64,000 nt of DNA, from NCBI GenBank assembly GCA_029817715.1, contig JARUPY010000313.1:124001-188000 (forward strand). The letters are read 5' to 3'. Shown here in pieces: positions 54,620 through 63,506 of the stretch. The first letter of the stretch is position 1; every line of letters begins with the position of its first letter. The notes under the pieces were generated by a model. It worked only from the letters and a program-made list of their open reading frames with translations, searched no databases and had not been told where the DNA came from. Source of the DNA: Melastoma dodecandrum. Its lineage: Eukaryota > Streptophyta > Magnoliopsida > Myrtales > Melastomataceae. The position numbers and the translations under genes were made by a program.

Positions 54620-56434
54620 TCAAATGTTGCCCGCCCGCAGCGTAGCGGCACTTGGCGTCGCGGCCATGACGGCGCGCGACACGCCCTGGGCGTCGGCGTA
54701 GGGGAGCGGGATGTAGCGCGCGCCCATGGCGCTGGCGAGGCGGGCGGCGGCCTCGCCGGGGCGCGGGGCGGTGTCGAGCACCAGCGTTGCGCCGCCGACG
54801 AGCCGTAGGGCGCGGGCGGCGGCCATCGCCTCGGCCTCGGCCTCGGCGCGACCCGGGCGGCCGCCGCGCCCGACATTGGCCTTGCCGTCCGTCATCACCA
54901 CGACGACGGGCGCCTGCCCGCGGCGCCGCCCGGCGTCGGCGACCTGCGCGGCGAGCTCGAGGCCGGCGGCGAGCGGCGTGCCGCCGCCCCCCGCCTGCCC
55001 GGCCAGCGCGCGCTTGGCGCGCACCAGCGAGCGGGTCGGCGGCAGGATCAGCTCGGCGCCGTTGCCGCGGAAGGCGATCAGCGCGACCTGGTCGCGGCGG
55101 ACGTAGCACTCGGCGAGGATCAGCTCGACCGCGCCCTTGACCTCGGCGAGCCGGTGCAGGGCCGACGAGCCCGAGGCATCGACGACGAAGAGGGTGAGCG
55201 TCTCGCTCTTCTCCTTGAAGCGCGCGACGCGGAAATCCTCGCGGCGGACGAGGATGCGGTTGGGGGTGGCTGGCGCAGTGGCGCGGCGCAGCCGCTGCCA
55301 GGGAGCGGCGGCGCGCAGCGTCTCGACGACGGCGAGGCGCACGCCGTGGCCCGGCGCGCCGCGGCGCACGCCGGCCGGGCGGCCGCGCTTCAATGAGGCG
55401 CGGGTGACGCCGGCGCGGCCGGGCGCGCTCTGCCGGCCGCCCGCGGCCGCGGCGGCGCCGAGCGCGGCAAGGAGGTCGGCGGGGATGGCGGCGCGCGTCG
55501 CCTCGACGACGAGGTCGCTCAAGTCCTGGTCTCCCGTCCCAGGCTCGGCGTCCGAGGGCTGCTCGGGCGGCGTCTCCGCAGGGTTCTCCTCGGCCTGCTC
55601 GGGCTCCTGCGCCTCCGGCGGCGCCGGCAGCTGCGTCGCGCGCGGCGCGATCACCAGCGCGGCGGCGAGCGCGAGATCGTCGGCCGCGACGGCCCCGCGT
55701 CCGGCGAGCGCGGCCGCCGCCTCGGCGGCGCGCAGCGTCAGCCCGGCGATGCGCAGCGACGGCACGCCGAAGGCGAGGCCCGCCGCGGCGATCGCCTCGA
55801 CGACGTCGTCGGCAGCCACGACCGCCGGCAGGCGGGTGCGGGCGGCGGCGATGTCTGAGGGGGCGTCGGCGGCGAGCGCGGCGAGGTCGTCCGGCCGGAG
55901 GCCGGCGAGATCGAGCGCGAAGGCGAGCCGCTCCGAGAGCGCGGCGGGCGCCCGCTCGTCGTCGATCCCCTCGTCGAGCAGGACGCAGGTGAAGCGCGCA
56001 TCCGCCCTGGCGGCGATGCCGTCGCGCTCGACGACGATCTCGCCCGAATCGAGCGCGCCAGCGACGAGCCCGGCGACGCCGGCGGCCAGCCGCTCGGCCA
56101 TCGGCACGACGAGGACGCCGCCCGCGGCCTCCGCCAGGAGGCCGCGCTCGGCGACCGGCCGCCCCGCCGCCAGCGTCGCGGCGAGGTCGAGGCCGCCGAT
56201 CAGGCGGCCCTCGGCCACGCCAGGGGGCAGCCTGCGCCAGGGCGGCGACGGCGCGCCCGCAGGCGCGGCGGTGGCGAGATGGGCGCGGAGCGCCGCGAGC
56301 CAGGCGTCGCGAGCCGGCCCCGCCGGCGCGCGCAGCGTGGCGCCGCCGAGGCCGGGGTCGACGGCGAGCAGCGCGGCGGCGAGCGGGGCCAGACCGTCTC
56401 CCGCGTGCGGGAGACGGGGCGCCTCATCCGCCAT
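54620..56434 (-). CDS. bchD: Magnesium chelatase subunit D
   Basis: A 604-aa protein with an AAA-like N-terminal half lacking Walker motifs, an acidic Pro/Glu-rich linker (EAQEPEQAEENPAETPPEQP) and a C-terminal von Willebrand A domain with the MIDAS DASGSSA and TDGKAN. With BchI and BchH it inserts Mg into protoporphyrin. It overlaps the upstream acyl-CoA synthetase gene by 11 bases; bchI is not adjacent. Confidence 0.96.
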   Translation of the reverse strand: MADEAPRLPHAGDGLAPLAAALLAVDPGLGGATLRAPAGPARDAWLAALRAHLATAAPAGAPSPPWRRLPPGVAEGRLIGGLDLAATLAAGRPVAERGLLAEAAGGVLVVPMAERLAAGVAGLVAGALDSGEIVVERDGIAARADARFTCVLLDEGIDDERAPAALSERLAFALDLAGLRPDDLAALAADAPSDIAAARTRLPAVVAADDVVEAIAAAGLAFGVPSLRIAGLTLRAAEAAAALAGRGAVAADDLALAAALVIAPRATQLPAPPEAQEPEQAEENPAETPPEQPSDAEPGTGDQDLSDLVVEATRAAIPADLLAALGAAAAAGGRQSAPGRAGVTRASLKRGRPAGVRRGAPGHGVRLAVVETLRAAAPWQRLRRATAPATPNRILVRREDFRVARFKEKSETLTLFVVDASGSSALHRLAEVKGAVELILAECYVRRDQVALIAFRGNGAELILPPTRSLVRAKRALAGQAGGGGTPLAAGLELAAQVADAGRRRGQAPVVVVMTDGKANVGRGGRPGRAEAEAEAMAAARALRLVGGATLVLDTAPRPGEAAARLASAMGARYIPLPYADAQGVSRAVMAATPSAATLRAGNI

Positions 56435-58067
56435 CCAGGATCTCCTGCAGCCGCTTGCGCATCACGAACTTCTGGATCTTCCCCGTCGAGGTGCGGGCGA
56501 GCGGCTCGAAGATGATCTTCTTCGGCGCCTTGTACTTGGCGAGATGCGCCTTGCAGTGGGCGATCAGCTCGTCCTCGCTCGGGCTCTCGCCGTCGCGGGG
56601 CTCGACGAAGGCCGCGGGCACCTCGCCCCATTTCTCGTCGGCCATGGCGACGACGACGGCCGCCTTCACGCCCGGATGGTTCTGCAGCACGTCCTCGACC
56701 TCGAGCGAGGAGACGTTCTCGCCGCCCGAGATGATGACATCTTTCGAGCGGTCCTGGATTTTGACGTAGCCGTCTTCCTGCATCACCGCCAGATCGCCGG
56801 AGTGGAACCAGCCGCCGGCGAACGCTTCCTCGGTCGCGTCGGGGTTCTTGAAGTACCCCTTCATCACGATGTTGCCGCGGAACATGATCTCGCCGACGGT
56901 CGCGCCGTCGCGCGGCACGGCCTCCATCGTCTCCGGGTTCAGCACGGTCACCGCCTCTTCCAGCGGATACGGCACGCCCTGGCGGCCGTTCTTTGCGACC
57001 CTATCGTCGAGCGAAAGCTCCTCCCACTCCGGATGCTTGGCGCAGACGGCGGCCGGCCCGTAGGTCTCGGTCAGCCCGTAAACGTGAGTCAGGTCGAAGC
57101 CGATGCGCTCCATGGCCGAGATCATCGCCGACGGCGGCGCCGCGCCGGCGACGAGCGCCTTCACCCGCCGGTCGACGCCCCGGCGCATGTCGTCGGGCAC
57201 GTCGGCGATGGTCGAGTGCACGATCGGCGCGCCGCAATAATGGGTGACGTGGTGATCGCGGATCGCCGACCAGATCGCTTTCGCCTCGACCCTGCGCAGG
57301 CACACGTTGGTGCCGGAGACGGCCGCGACCGTCCACGGAAAGCACCAGCCGTTGCAATGGAACAACGGCAGCGTCCAGAGATAGACGGCAAACGACGGCA
57401 CGCCCCAGGCCAGGACGTTCGAGACCGCATTGAGGTAGGCGCCGCGATGATGGGTGACGACGCCCTTCGGGTTGCCCGTCGTCCCCGATGTGTAGCCGAG
57501 CGCTATCGCGTCCCACTCGTCCTCGGGCAGCTGCCACGCGAATGCGGGATCGCCGCCCTCGAGGAACGCCTCGTAGCCCGTCGCGCCGAGCGGCTTCGCG
57601 TCGGGAAAGGCCGCGTCGGCGACGTCGATCACCTGCGGCTTCTCGCCGTCGAGCTTGTCGAGGTCAGCCGCCGCCAGATCGCGAAACTCGGGATCGACCA
57701 GCAGCACGCGCGCGCCGCCGTGGCCGAGGATGAAGGCGATCTCCGCGGCGTTCAGCCGGATGTTGATCGTGTTGAGCACGGCGCCCGACATCGGGACCCC
57801 GAAATGCGCCTCGACCATCGCCGGCGTGTTGGGCAGCAGCGTCGCCACCGTGTCGCCGACGCCGATGTCGATCTTGCTCAGGGCGGAGGCGAGGCGGCGG
57901 CAGCGCGCCTCCGTCTCGGCCCAGGTCCGGCGCTCGTCGCCGTGGATGATCGCGATGCGGTCGGGATAGACCTCGGCCGAGCGCCGCAGGAAGCTCATCG
58001 GCGACAGCGGCACATAGTTCGCCGCGTTCTTGTCGAGACCCTGGCGATAGGGGTTGTGCCGTGTCAT
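56424..58067 (-). CDS. Fatty-acyl-CoA synthetase (AMP-forming)
   Basis: A 547-aa ANL-superfamily ligase. P-loop YTSGTTGNPKGV, adenine-binding VYGLTETYGP, hinge YVKIQDRSKDVIISGGENVSS and catalytic Lys in TSTGKIQKF. Activates a fatty or aromatic acid with ATP and CoA. ATG 58067 has GGGAGG upstream. It overlaps bchD by 11 bases, so bchD is translated from its transcript. Substrate not determinable. Confidence 0.93.
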   Translation of the reverse strand: MTRHNPYRQGLDKNAANYVPLSPMSFLRRSAEVYPDRIAIIHGDERRTWAETEARCRRLASALSKIDIGVGDTVATLLPNTPAMVEAHFGVPMSGAVLNTINIRLNAAEIAFILGHGGARVLLVDPEFRDLAAADLDKLDGEKPQVIDVADAAFPDAKPLGATGYEAFLEGGDPAFAWQLPEDEWDAIALGYTSGTTGNPKGVVTHHRGAYLNAVSNVLAWGVPSFAVYLWTLPLFHCNGWCFPWTVAAVSGTNVCLRRVEAKAIWSAIRDHHVTHYCGAPIVHSTIADVPDDMRRGVDRRVKALVAGAAPPSAMISAMERIGFDLTHVYGLTETYGPAAVCAKHPEWEELSLDDRVAKNGRQGVPYPLEEAVTVLNPETMEAVPRDGATVGEIMFRGNIVMKGYFKNPDATEEAFAGGWFHSGDLAVMQEDGYVKIQDRSKDVIISGGENVSSLEVEDVLQNHPGVKAAVVVAMADEKWGEVPAAFVEPRDGESPSEDELIAHCKAHLAKYKAPKKIIFEPLARTSTGKIQKFVMRKRLQEILDGG

Positions 58068-58158
58068 GCGCGCCTCCCGCGCCGGGATTTTTGTGCGCAT
58101 CCCGATCACGACATCGTAACGGCAGCGCCGGCCGCTTCAAGCGGCGGCGGGCGAGGCA

Positions 58159-58950
58159 TTAGGCCGACTTGCGCGGCGCCGCGGGCTGGCGCTTCTCCAG
58201 GAAGGCATCGATGCCCTCGGTCGTGTCCTCGTCCATCATGTTCTGTGCCATCGCCTCGCCGGCCATGGCATAGGCCTCGGCGAGCTGTGCCTCAAGCTGG
58301 CGATAGAACAGCGCCTTGCCGATGCGCACCGCCGCCGGCGCCTTGGCGGCGAGCGTCGCGGCCTTCGCGGCGACGGCCGCGTCGAGCGCGTCGTCCGGCG
58401 CCACCTCGTTGACGAGGCCGTAGTCGGCGGCCGTCGCCGCATCGATGAAGCGGCCGGTCATCAGCATGTCGAAGGCGCGCTTCGTTTGCACGTTGCGGGT
58501 CAGCGCGACCGACGGCGTCGCGCAGAACAGGCCGAGGTTGATGCCGGAGACGGCGAAGCGCGCGCTCGAGGCCGCGATCGCCAGGTCGCAGGCGGCGACG
58601 AACTGGCAGCCGGCGGCCGTGGCGAGGCCGTGCACGCGGGCGATCACCGGCACCGGCACGCGCTGGATCGCCTGCATCACGGCGGAGCAGCGCGCGAACA
58701 GGTCGCGGTAGTAGGCGATGTCGGGGCGCCCGCGCATCTCGCGCAGGTCGTGCCCGGCGCAGAAGGCCGTGCCGGCCGAGGCGAGCACCACGCAGCGGAC
58801 GTCGGCGTCGGTGCACAGCGCCTCGAAGGCCGCGCCGAGCTCGTCGAGCAAGGCTTCGGAGAGCGCGTTGAGCTGCCGCGGCCGGTTCATCGTGAGCGTG
58901 ACGATGCCGTCCCTGTCCTCGCGCTCGAGCATCGTGTTCGCAGGATGCAT
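58159..58950 (-). CDS. Enoyl-CoA hydratase/isomerase family protein
   Basis: A 263-aa crotonase-fold protein. Oxyanion-hole motifs AFCAGHDLREM and GLATAAGCQFVAACDLAIA are typical of the clade related to ECHDC3-like hydratases (a GCQ rather than GGG loop). The usual first catalytic Glu position is held by Gln in GCQFVAAC, so hydratase activity is doubtful. It lies 91 bases upstream of the acyl-CoA synthetase gene and may act in the same pathway. Confidence 0.88.
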   Translation of the reverse strand: MHPANTMLEREDRDGIVTLTMNRPRQLNALSEALLDELGAAFEALCTDADVRCVVLASAGTAFCAGHDLREMRGRPDIAYYRDLFARCSAVMQAIQRVPVPVIARVHGLATAAGCQFVAACDLAIAASSARFAVSGINLGLFCATPSVALTRNVQTKRAFDMLMTGRFIDAATAADYGLVNEVAPDDALDAAVAAKAATLAAKAPAAVRIGKALFYRQLEAQLAEAYAMAGEAMAQNMMDEDTTEGIDAFLEKRQPAAPRKSA

Positions 58951-59122
58951 TCTCGGCCTTCCGGGATGAGACGCGGTGATAGCGCGGCCCGGCGCGCCGA
59001 CAAAGGGGCCGTTCACTCCGCCTTGCGGACGGCAGCGCACACCAACTCGACAGGTGTCGAAGCCCTGCCGCAATCGAGGGTCACGCTGCGGGGATGTCAC
59101 ATCGCAAGCATCGGATCGTCGC

Positions 59123-59932
59123 ATGATCGCAGCCACAGGCTCTCCCGCAGCCGTTCCCGCCCCAGCCGAGGCTGCGCGCAGCCCGGGCTTCGGCAAGGTG
59201 CCGGAGATCGTGCTCTCGTTCTGGATCATCAAGATCGCCGCGACGACGCTCGGCGAGACGGGCGGCGACGCCTTCTCGATGTCGCTCCACCTCGGCTATC
59301 TTCTCTCGACGGCGATCTTCGCGGTGGCGTTCATTGCGATCGCCATCGTGCAGGTGCGCGCGCAGCGCTTCCGGCCGTTCCTCTACTGGAGCGTCGTCGT
59401 CGCCTCGACCACCGTCGGCACGACGCTGGCCGATTTCGCGACGCGCTCGCTCGGCATCGGCTATCTCGGCGGCTCGCTGCTCCTCCTCGCGCTGCTGCTC
59501 GCGAGTCTTGCGACCTGGTGGCTCGCGACGGGCTCGATCTCCGCCGCGCGCATCGATACGCCGAAGGTCGAGGCCTTCTACTGGGCGACCATCCTGTTCT
59601 CGCAGACGCTCGGCACGGCGCTCGGCGACTTCGCCGCCGATTCCGGCGGCCTCGGCTATGCCGGCGGCGCGCTGCTCTTCGGCGCCGGGCTCGTCGTCAT
59701 CTGCCTGCTCTACAAGCTGACGGACCTGTCGCGCGTCGGGCTGTTCTGGGCCGCCTTCATCCTGACCCGTCCGCTCGGCGCGACGGTCGGCGACTTCCTG
59801 GACAAGCCGGCGGCGCATGGCGGGCTGGCGCTGGACCGCTTCTCGGCGTCGGCCGTGCTCATCGCCTTCATCGTCGCCTGCATCATGATCTTCCCGCAGC
59901 GGGCGGGCGACCACCCCGGCGCGAGCCGATAG
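59123..59932 (+). CDS. DUF347-repeat membrane protein (COG4705-like)
   Basis: A 269-aa protein with about eight TM segments arranged as four repeats, each with a TxGxxxGD/AD-like signature: ATTLGETGGDAFS, STTVGTTLADFAT, SQTLGTALGDFAA and TRPLGATVGDFLDKP. Members are uncharacterised, sometimes linked to Mn export-like roles. ATG at 59123. It converges on the response regulator. Confidence 0.88.
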   Translation: MIAATGSPAAVPAPAEAARSPGFGKVPEIVLSFWIIKIAATTLGETGGDAFSMSLHLGYLLSTAIFAVAFIAIAIVQVRAQRFRPFLYWSVVVASTTVGTTLADFATRSLGIGYLGGSLLLLALLLASLATWWLATGSISAARIDTPKVEAFYWATILFSQTLGTALGDFAADSGGLGYAGGALLFGAGLVVICLLYKLTDLSRVGLFWAAFILTRPLGATVGDFLDKPAAHGGLALDRFSASAVLIAFIVACIMIFPQRAGDHPGASR

Positions 59933-59939
59933 AGGCGGC

Positions 59940-60377
59940 TCAGGCCGCCTCGGCGGCGCGGATCCAGGGCGCGATGGCCTCGAGCAGCTTGGCCCGGCTG
60001 AACGGCTTGCTGAGATAGCCGTTCATGCCGGCCTCGATGATGTCCTCGAGGCGGTCCGGCCCCTGCTCGGCGGTCATCGCCAGGATCGGGGTCGCCGCAG
60101 CGGACACGCCGGCCGCGCGGATCATCGCGGCGGCCTCGATGCCGTTTACGCGCGGCATGTTGATGTCCATCAAGATGAGGTCGTAGCGGTGCTCCGTGGC
60201 GCGGGTCACCGCCGCGCTGCCGTCGGCTGCGAGATCGACGGCGAAGCCCGCATGCTCGAGCAGCACGCGCGCGACCTCGCGCATCGTCGGCGAATCCTCG
60301 GCGACGAGGATGCGCGGCGCTTCGCGCGACGACTCCGAACCGGGGGTCTGCTGGGACACGATGAGCACTCGGGACAC
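59940..60377 (-). CDS. CheY-like response regulator
   Basis: A 145-aa single receiver domain. Acidic pair in LVAEDSPTMREV, phospho-acceptor LILMDINMPRVNG, Lys in YLSKPFSRAK. The N-terminal 22 residues are extra, polar and non-conserved, so a later start is possible. No kinase is adjacent. Confidence 0.9.
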   Translation of the reverse strand: MSRVLIVSQQTPGSESSREAPRILVAEDSPTMREVARVLLEHAGFAVDLAADGSAAVTRATEHRYDLILMDINMPRVNGIEAAAMIRAAGVSAAATPILAMTAEQGPDRLEDIIEAGMNGYLSKPFSRAKLLEAIAPWIRAAEAA

Positions 60378-60528
60378 GGCTTCGCAGGACGATGCGAGGC
60401 GGAGAGCCTACCTGGAAAGGATTGCGCGGCTGTAAACGCGACACGCGCAAGTCGCGCGAAGCGCTTCGTCGGGCTTGCGCCTCGCGCGGCTTCGGGGAAG
60501 GTGGGCGGCCTCAGCTCAAGGACATGCC

Positions 60529-61062
60529 ATGCCGCTTCTCGATCCCAAGGCCTCGACGCTCGCGCTCATCGACTTTCAGGCGAAGCTGATGCCGGCGATC
60601 GACAGGGGCGAGGCGGCGATCGCCAACGCGAAGAAGCTCACCGATGCGGCGGCGCTGGTCGGCGTGCCGGTCGTCTACACCGTGCAGTACCCGCAGGGGC
60701 TCGGCCTTACCGTGCCGGAGCTCGCCGCGCCGGACGACAAGGTGCTGGAGAAGATGTGCTTCGGCGCCGTCGAGGCGGAGGGGTTCATGGGACGCGTCGG
60801 CGCCGACCACACGATCGTGCTGGCCGGGGTCGAGGCGCATATCTGCGTGCTGCAGACGGCGCTCGGCCTCATCGCGCGCGGGCGGCCGGTCTATGTCGTG
60901 CGCGACGCGATCTCGTCGCGCAAGCCCGAGAGCGTCGAGGTGGCCCTGCGGCGGATGGAGCAGGACGGCGTCGAGATCGTGACGACCGAGATGGTGATCT
61001 TCGAGTGGATCGGCAGCGCCGCGCACCCGAAGTTCCGCGAGGCGGCGCGGCTGATCAGGTAG
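60529..61062 (+). CDS. Isochorismatase-family cysteine hydrolase
   Basis: A 177-aa hydrolase. Triad residues are Asp in ALIDFQ, Lys in KMCFGA and the nucleophile Cys in GVEAHICVLQTAL, with the cis-peptide VEAH. Close to YcaC-like hydrolases. ATG 60529 with CAAGGA upstream. It overlaps the convergent DUF1275 gene by 8 bases. Confidence 0.92.
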   Translation: MPLLDPKASTLALIDFQAKLMPAIDRGEAAIANAKKLTDAAALVGVPVVYTVQYPQGLGLTVPELAAPDDKVLEKMCFGAVEAEGFMGRVGADHTIVLAGVEAHICVLQTALGLIARGRPVYVVRDAISSRKPESVEVALRRMEQDGVEIVTTEMVIFEWIGSAAHPKFREAARLIR

Positions 61063-61714
61063 CGCGCGGCAGGGCGAGCCAGGCGCTGGCAGCGATCGCG
61101 AGCGCGACGAGCGGCAGCCCGTCGATCGCCTGCCTCCCGACATGCGACAGCGCGAACGCCGCCGCGAAGCCGCCGGAGACGAGACCGATCCAGGGCACGC
61201 CCTGCTGCAGCCAGGTCCAGTCCTTGGCTTGGCCGCAGACGAGATGGCCGAGCCCGATGCCGAGCTTCACCAGCGTGCCGGTGACGTAGGTCAGGCTCAC
61301 CGAGACCGAGCCCGCGCGGTTCATCGCCGCGTTGAGCGCGCCCATCGCAAAGGTCATGGCGGGGATCGTCGCGGCGGGCCAGGCGACAGGAAGGGCGAGA
61401 ACGCCGGCGACCGCGGCCACCACGACCGGCAGGTGGCGGCGCCCGGCTGCGATGGCGAGCATGGTGCCCGCCGCCGCGCCGGCGACGAAGGTCGCGATGA
61501 TCGGGGCGATGAGCAGGATGCTCGCCCGGTCGCCGCGGCCGATCGCCACCGCGAGCGACGTCGAGTTGCCGCTCATGAACGAGACGAACAGGTCCTTCAG
61601 GATCGTCAGGCCGCAGGCGTCGACCGCGCCGGCGAGCGCCGACAGGGCGAAGACGAGAACGAGGCCGCGCCGGAGATCGAGGGTCGCATCGTCGGTGGGA
61701 AGCGTTCGCGTCAC
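61055..61714 (-). CDS. DUF1275 (YoaK-like) membrane protein
   Basis: A 219-aa protein with about six TM segments. GAVDACGLTILKDLFVSFMSGNSTSLAV and MNRAGSVSVSLTYVTGTLVKLG are the DUF1275 signatures when read in parts. GTG 61714 is used, with AGGACA upstream; longer in-frame starts are antisense to intergenic sequence. Function unknown. Confidence 0.87.
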   Translation of the reverse strand: MTRTLPTDDATLDLRRGLVLVFALSALAGAVDACGLTILKDLFVSFMSGNSTSLAVAIGRGDRASILLIAPIIATFVAGAAAGTMLAIAAGRRHLPVVVAAVAGVLALPVAWPAATIPAMTFAMGALNAAMNRAGSVSVSLTYVTGTLVKLGIGLGHLVCGQAKDWTWLQQGVPWIGLVSGGFAAAFALSHVGRQAIDGLPLVALAIAASAWLALPRAT

Positions 61715-61840
61715 GTCGGGTGTCCTGCCTTTCGTCGTCCCCGTACACCGAAGGCCGACCCGGAATCCATGCACCGGCGCCGGCCGCGTGCGACGCTCCA
61801 CGGTCTTGCGAGCGATCGCGCGATGGTCCACATAGGCGGC

Positions 61841-61934
61841 GGGAGGTTGGCGGTGGACGTTCCACTCGCCAACCGGGTCAGGTCCGGAAGGAAGCAGCCC
61901 TAACGAGACCGGGCGGGTCTCTGTCCAACCTCCC
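61841..61934 (+). ncRNA. ffs: Small signal recognition particle RNA (4.5S)
   Basis: GTCAGGTCCGGAAGGAAGC (from 61877) is the invariant SRP RNA loop. The ends GGGAGGTTGG (61841-61850) and CCAACCTCCC (61925-61934) pair perfectly. About 94 bases, the bacterial small type. It binds Ffh for co-translational targeting of membrane proteins. Strand is fixed by the loop. Confidence 0.95.
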
Positions 61935-61963
61935 ACTTTCCCTTCCCGGCCGGTGGACGCGAC

Positions 61964-62509
61964 ATGCATCTCTTCGCGGTGTACCTCGGCGGCCGCGCCT
62001 CTCGCTGCAAAACCGAGCTGCACGACGTCGTCTTCGTCACCGGCGAGACCATCGAATCGGCCTACGAGCAATGTTGCGACGCTTGGTTCGGCAGCGTCGC
62101 GCGGCTGCACCTCGATTCCTAGATGGCGCTCGACGTCGTCGACGGGCATCGCGTGACGCTCTCGAAGGAGGCGCCGGCCGACGGCAAGGCGCTCTACTTC
62201 ATCAACCTCGGCGGCTACGCCGAGGGCCAGTTCACAGAGCTCCATGCCAACATGATCGTCGTCGCGCCGAGCGCCGACGAGGCCAAGGCGCGCGCCAAGC
62301 GCGAGCTGATGCAGGGCGGCGAGAGCGAGGTGCACACCGACGACCTCTACGACATCGACGATTGCCTCGAGGTCTCGAGCGTCGGCCCCTGGCACGTGCA
62401 TCTGGCGCCGACGGACGCGCGCACGACGCCGACACCGCAGAACGGCTACCATGTCATCCCGCAACCGGTGATCGACGCCTACGTCGCGAAGCATCCCGAC
62501 CGCGCGTGA
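61964..62509 (+). pseudogene. DUF1543 protein gene interrupted by in-frame amber codon
   Basis: One continuous frame of 182 codons contains TAG at 62120-62122 (codon 53). The first part (MHLFAVYLGGRASRCKTELH ... RLHLDS) and the second (MALDVVDGHRV ... YVAKHPDRA) together match the length and order of DUF1543 proteins, where a Trp is expected at the stop. The change TGG to TAG is a single substitution. An ATG directly follows (62123), so the second half could be translated alone. It may be a real nonsense mutation, an assembly error or suppression. Function unknown. Confidence 0.85.
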
Positions 62510-62585
62510 CTCCGTCGCTTCCGTGCCCGTCTGCGGCATCGCGACTCGGGTGCCTCGCCGTGCCGAATCTGCTCTAACGTTGCGC

Positions 62586-63320
62586 ATGAACGCCCACGTC
62601 GGACGCATCGAGAGCGGGGAGACGGTGCTGCGGTTCGCCGGGCGCGCCTTCGTGGCCGATCATTCCGGCGCGCTGTTCTGCCCGGAAGAGCGGCTGCTCC
62701 TCGTCGCCGACCTGCACTTGGGAAAGGGCTCGTCCTACGCGGCGCGGCGCGTCTTCCTGCCGCCCTACGACACGACGGCGACGCTGGCGCGGCTCGCCGC
62801 CGTCATCGCGCGGCTTGCGCCGAAGCGGGTGATCGCGCTCGGCGATTCCTTCCACGACGGCAGCGCCGCTGCCCGGCTGATGCCGCACGACGTGCAGGCG
62901 CTGCGCGCGATGCAGGTCGGGCGCGAGTGGCTATGGGTCGCCGGCAACCACGATCCCGCGCCGCCCGCCGCGCTCGACGGCGACCATGCCGTCGAGTGGG
63001 TGCTCGGCCCGCTGACGCTGCGCCACGAGCCCTCAGCGACCCCCGGCACGGCGGAGATCGCCGGGCACCTCCACCCCGTCGCCGTCGTCGGCGGCGCCGG
63101 CGCGGCGGTCCGTCGCCGTTGCTTCGTCGCCGATGCGACCCGCTGCGTCATGCCGGCCTTCGGTGCCTATGCCGGCGGCCTCAACATGCTCGACCGCGCC
63201 TTCGCCGATCTGTTCGGCGACGTCGAGCCGTTCGCCCACGTGCTGGGCCGCGCGGCGGTGTTCTCCGTCGCGCGCCGGCAGTGCCTCGTCGAGCGCAGCG
63301 TGATCGAGAGCTGGCGCTGA
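62586..63320 (+). CDS. pdeM: Ligase-associated DNA-damage-response endonuclease PdeM-like
   Basis: A 244-aa metallophosphoesterase. Metal motifs are VADLHLGKGSSYA, IALGDSFHDG, VAGNHDP and IAGHLHP. This arrangement is the PdeM type, usually encoded with an Lhr helicase and ATP-dependent ligase, absent here. ATG 62586 is chosen; upstream in-frame ATG 62523 is not conserved. Confidence 0.9.
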   Translation: MNAHVGRIESGETVLRFAGRAFVADHSGALFCPEERLLLVADLHLGKGSSYAARRVFLPPYDTTATLARLAAVIARLAPKRVIALGDSFHDGSAAARLMPHDVQALRAMQVGREWLWVAGNHDPAPPAALDGDHAVEWVLGPLTLRHEPSATPGTAEIAGHLHPVAVVGGAGAAVRRRCFVADATRCVMPAFGAYAGGLNMLDRAFADLFGDVEPFAHVLGRAAVFSVARRQCLVERSVIESWR

Positions 63321-63506
63321 TCCTCCCCCGCGACGCGGGGTAGCCCCCCGCTGGGTTGTGCACCCCGCGCCACACTCGCGCGAAAACTGCCCTTCAGGCT
63401 TCGTTTACCGCGCGGGCGGAAGGTCACGGCCTTGCGGCTGCCTCGATCGATCGATACGGCCGATTGTCATGGGGGCGGCCGCGCGCCCCTTTTCGAGAGT
63501 TGGCGC

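Noticed and set aside
55137..58412. 1091-aa plus-strand frame opposite bchD and the acyl-CoA synthetase
   Set aside because: Antisense shadow with low-complexity Ala/Ser/Arg composition.
63327..63341. CCCCG/CGGGG hairpin after pdeM as a terminator
   Set aside because: Short stem, no U-run and common in such GC-rich sequence; too weak to call.
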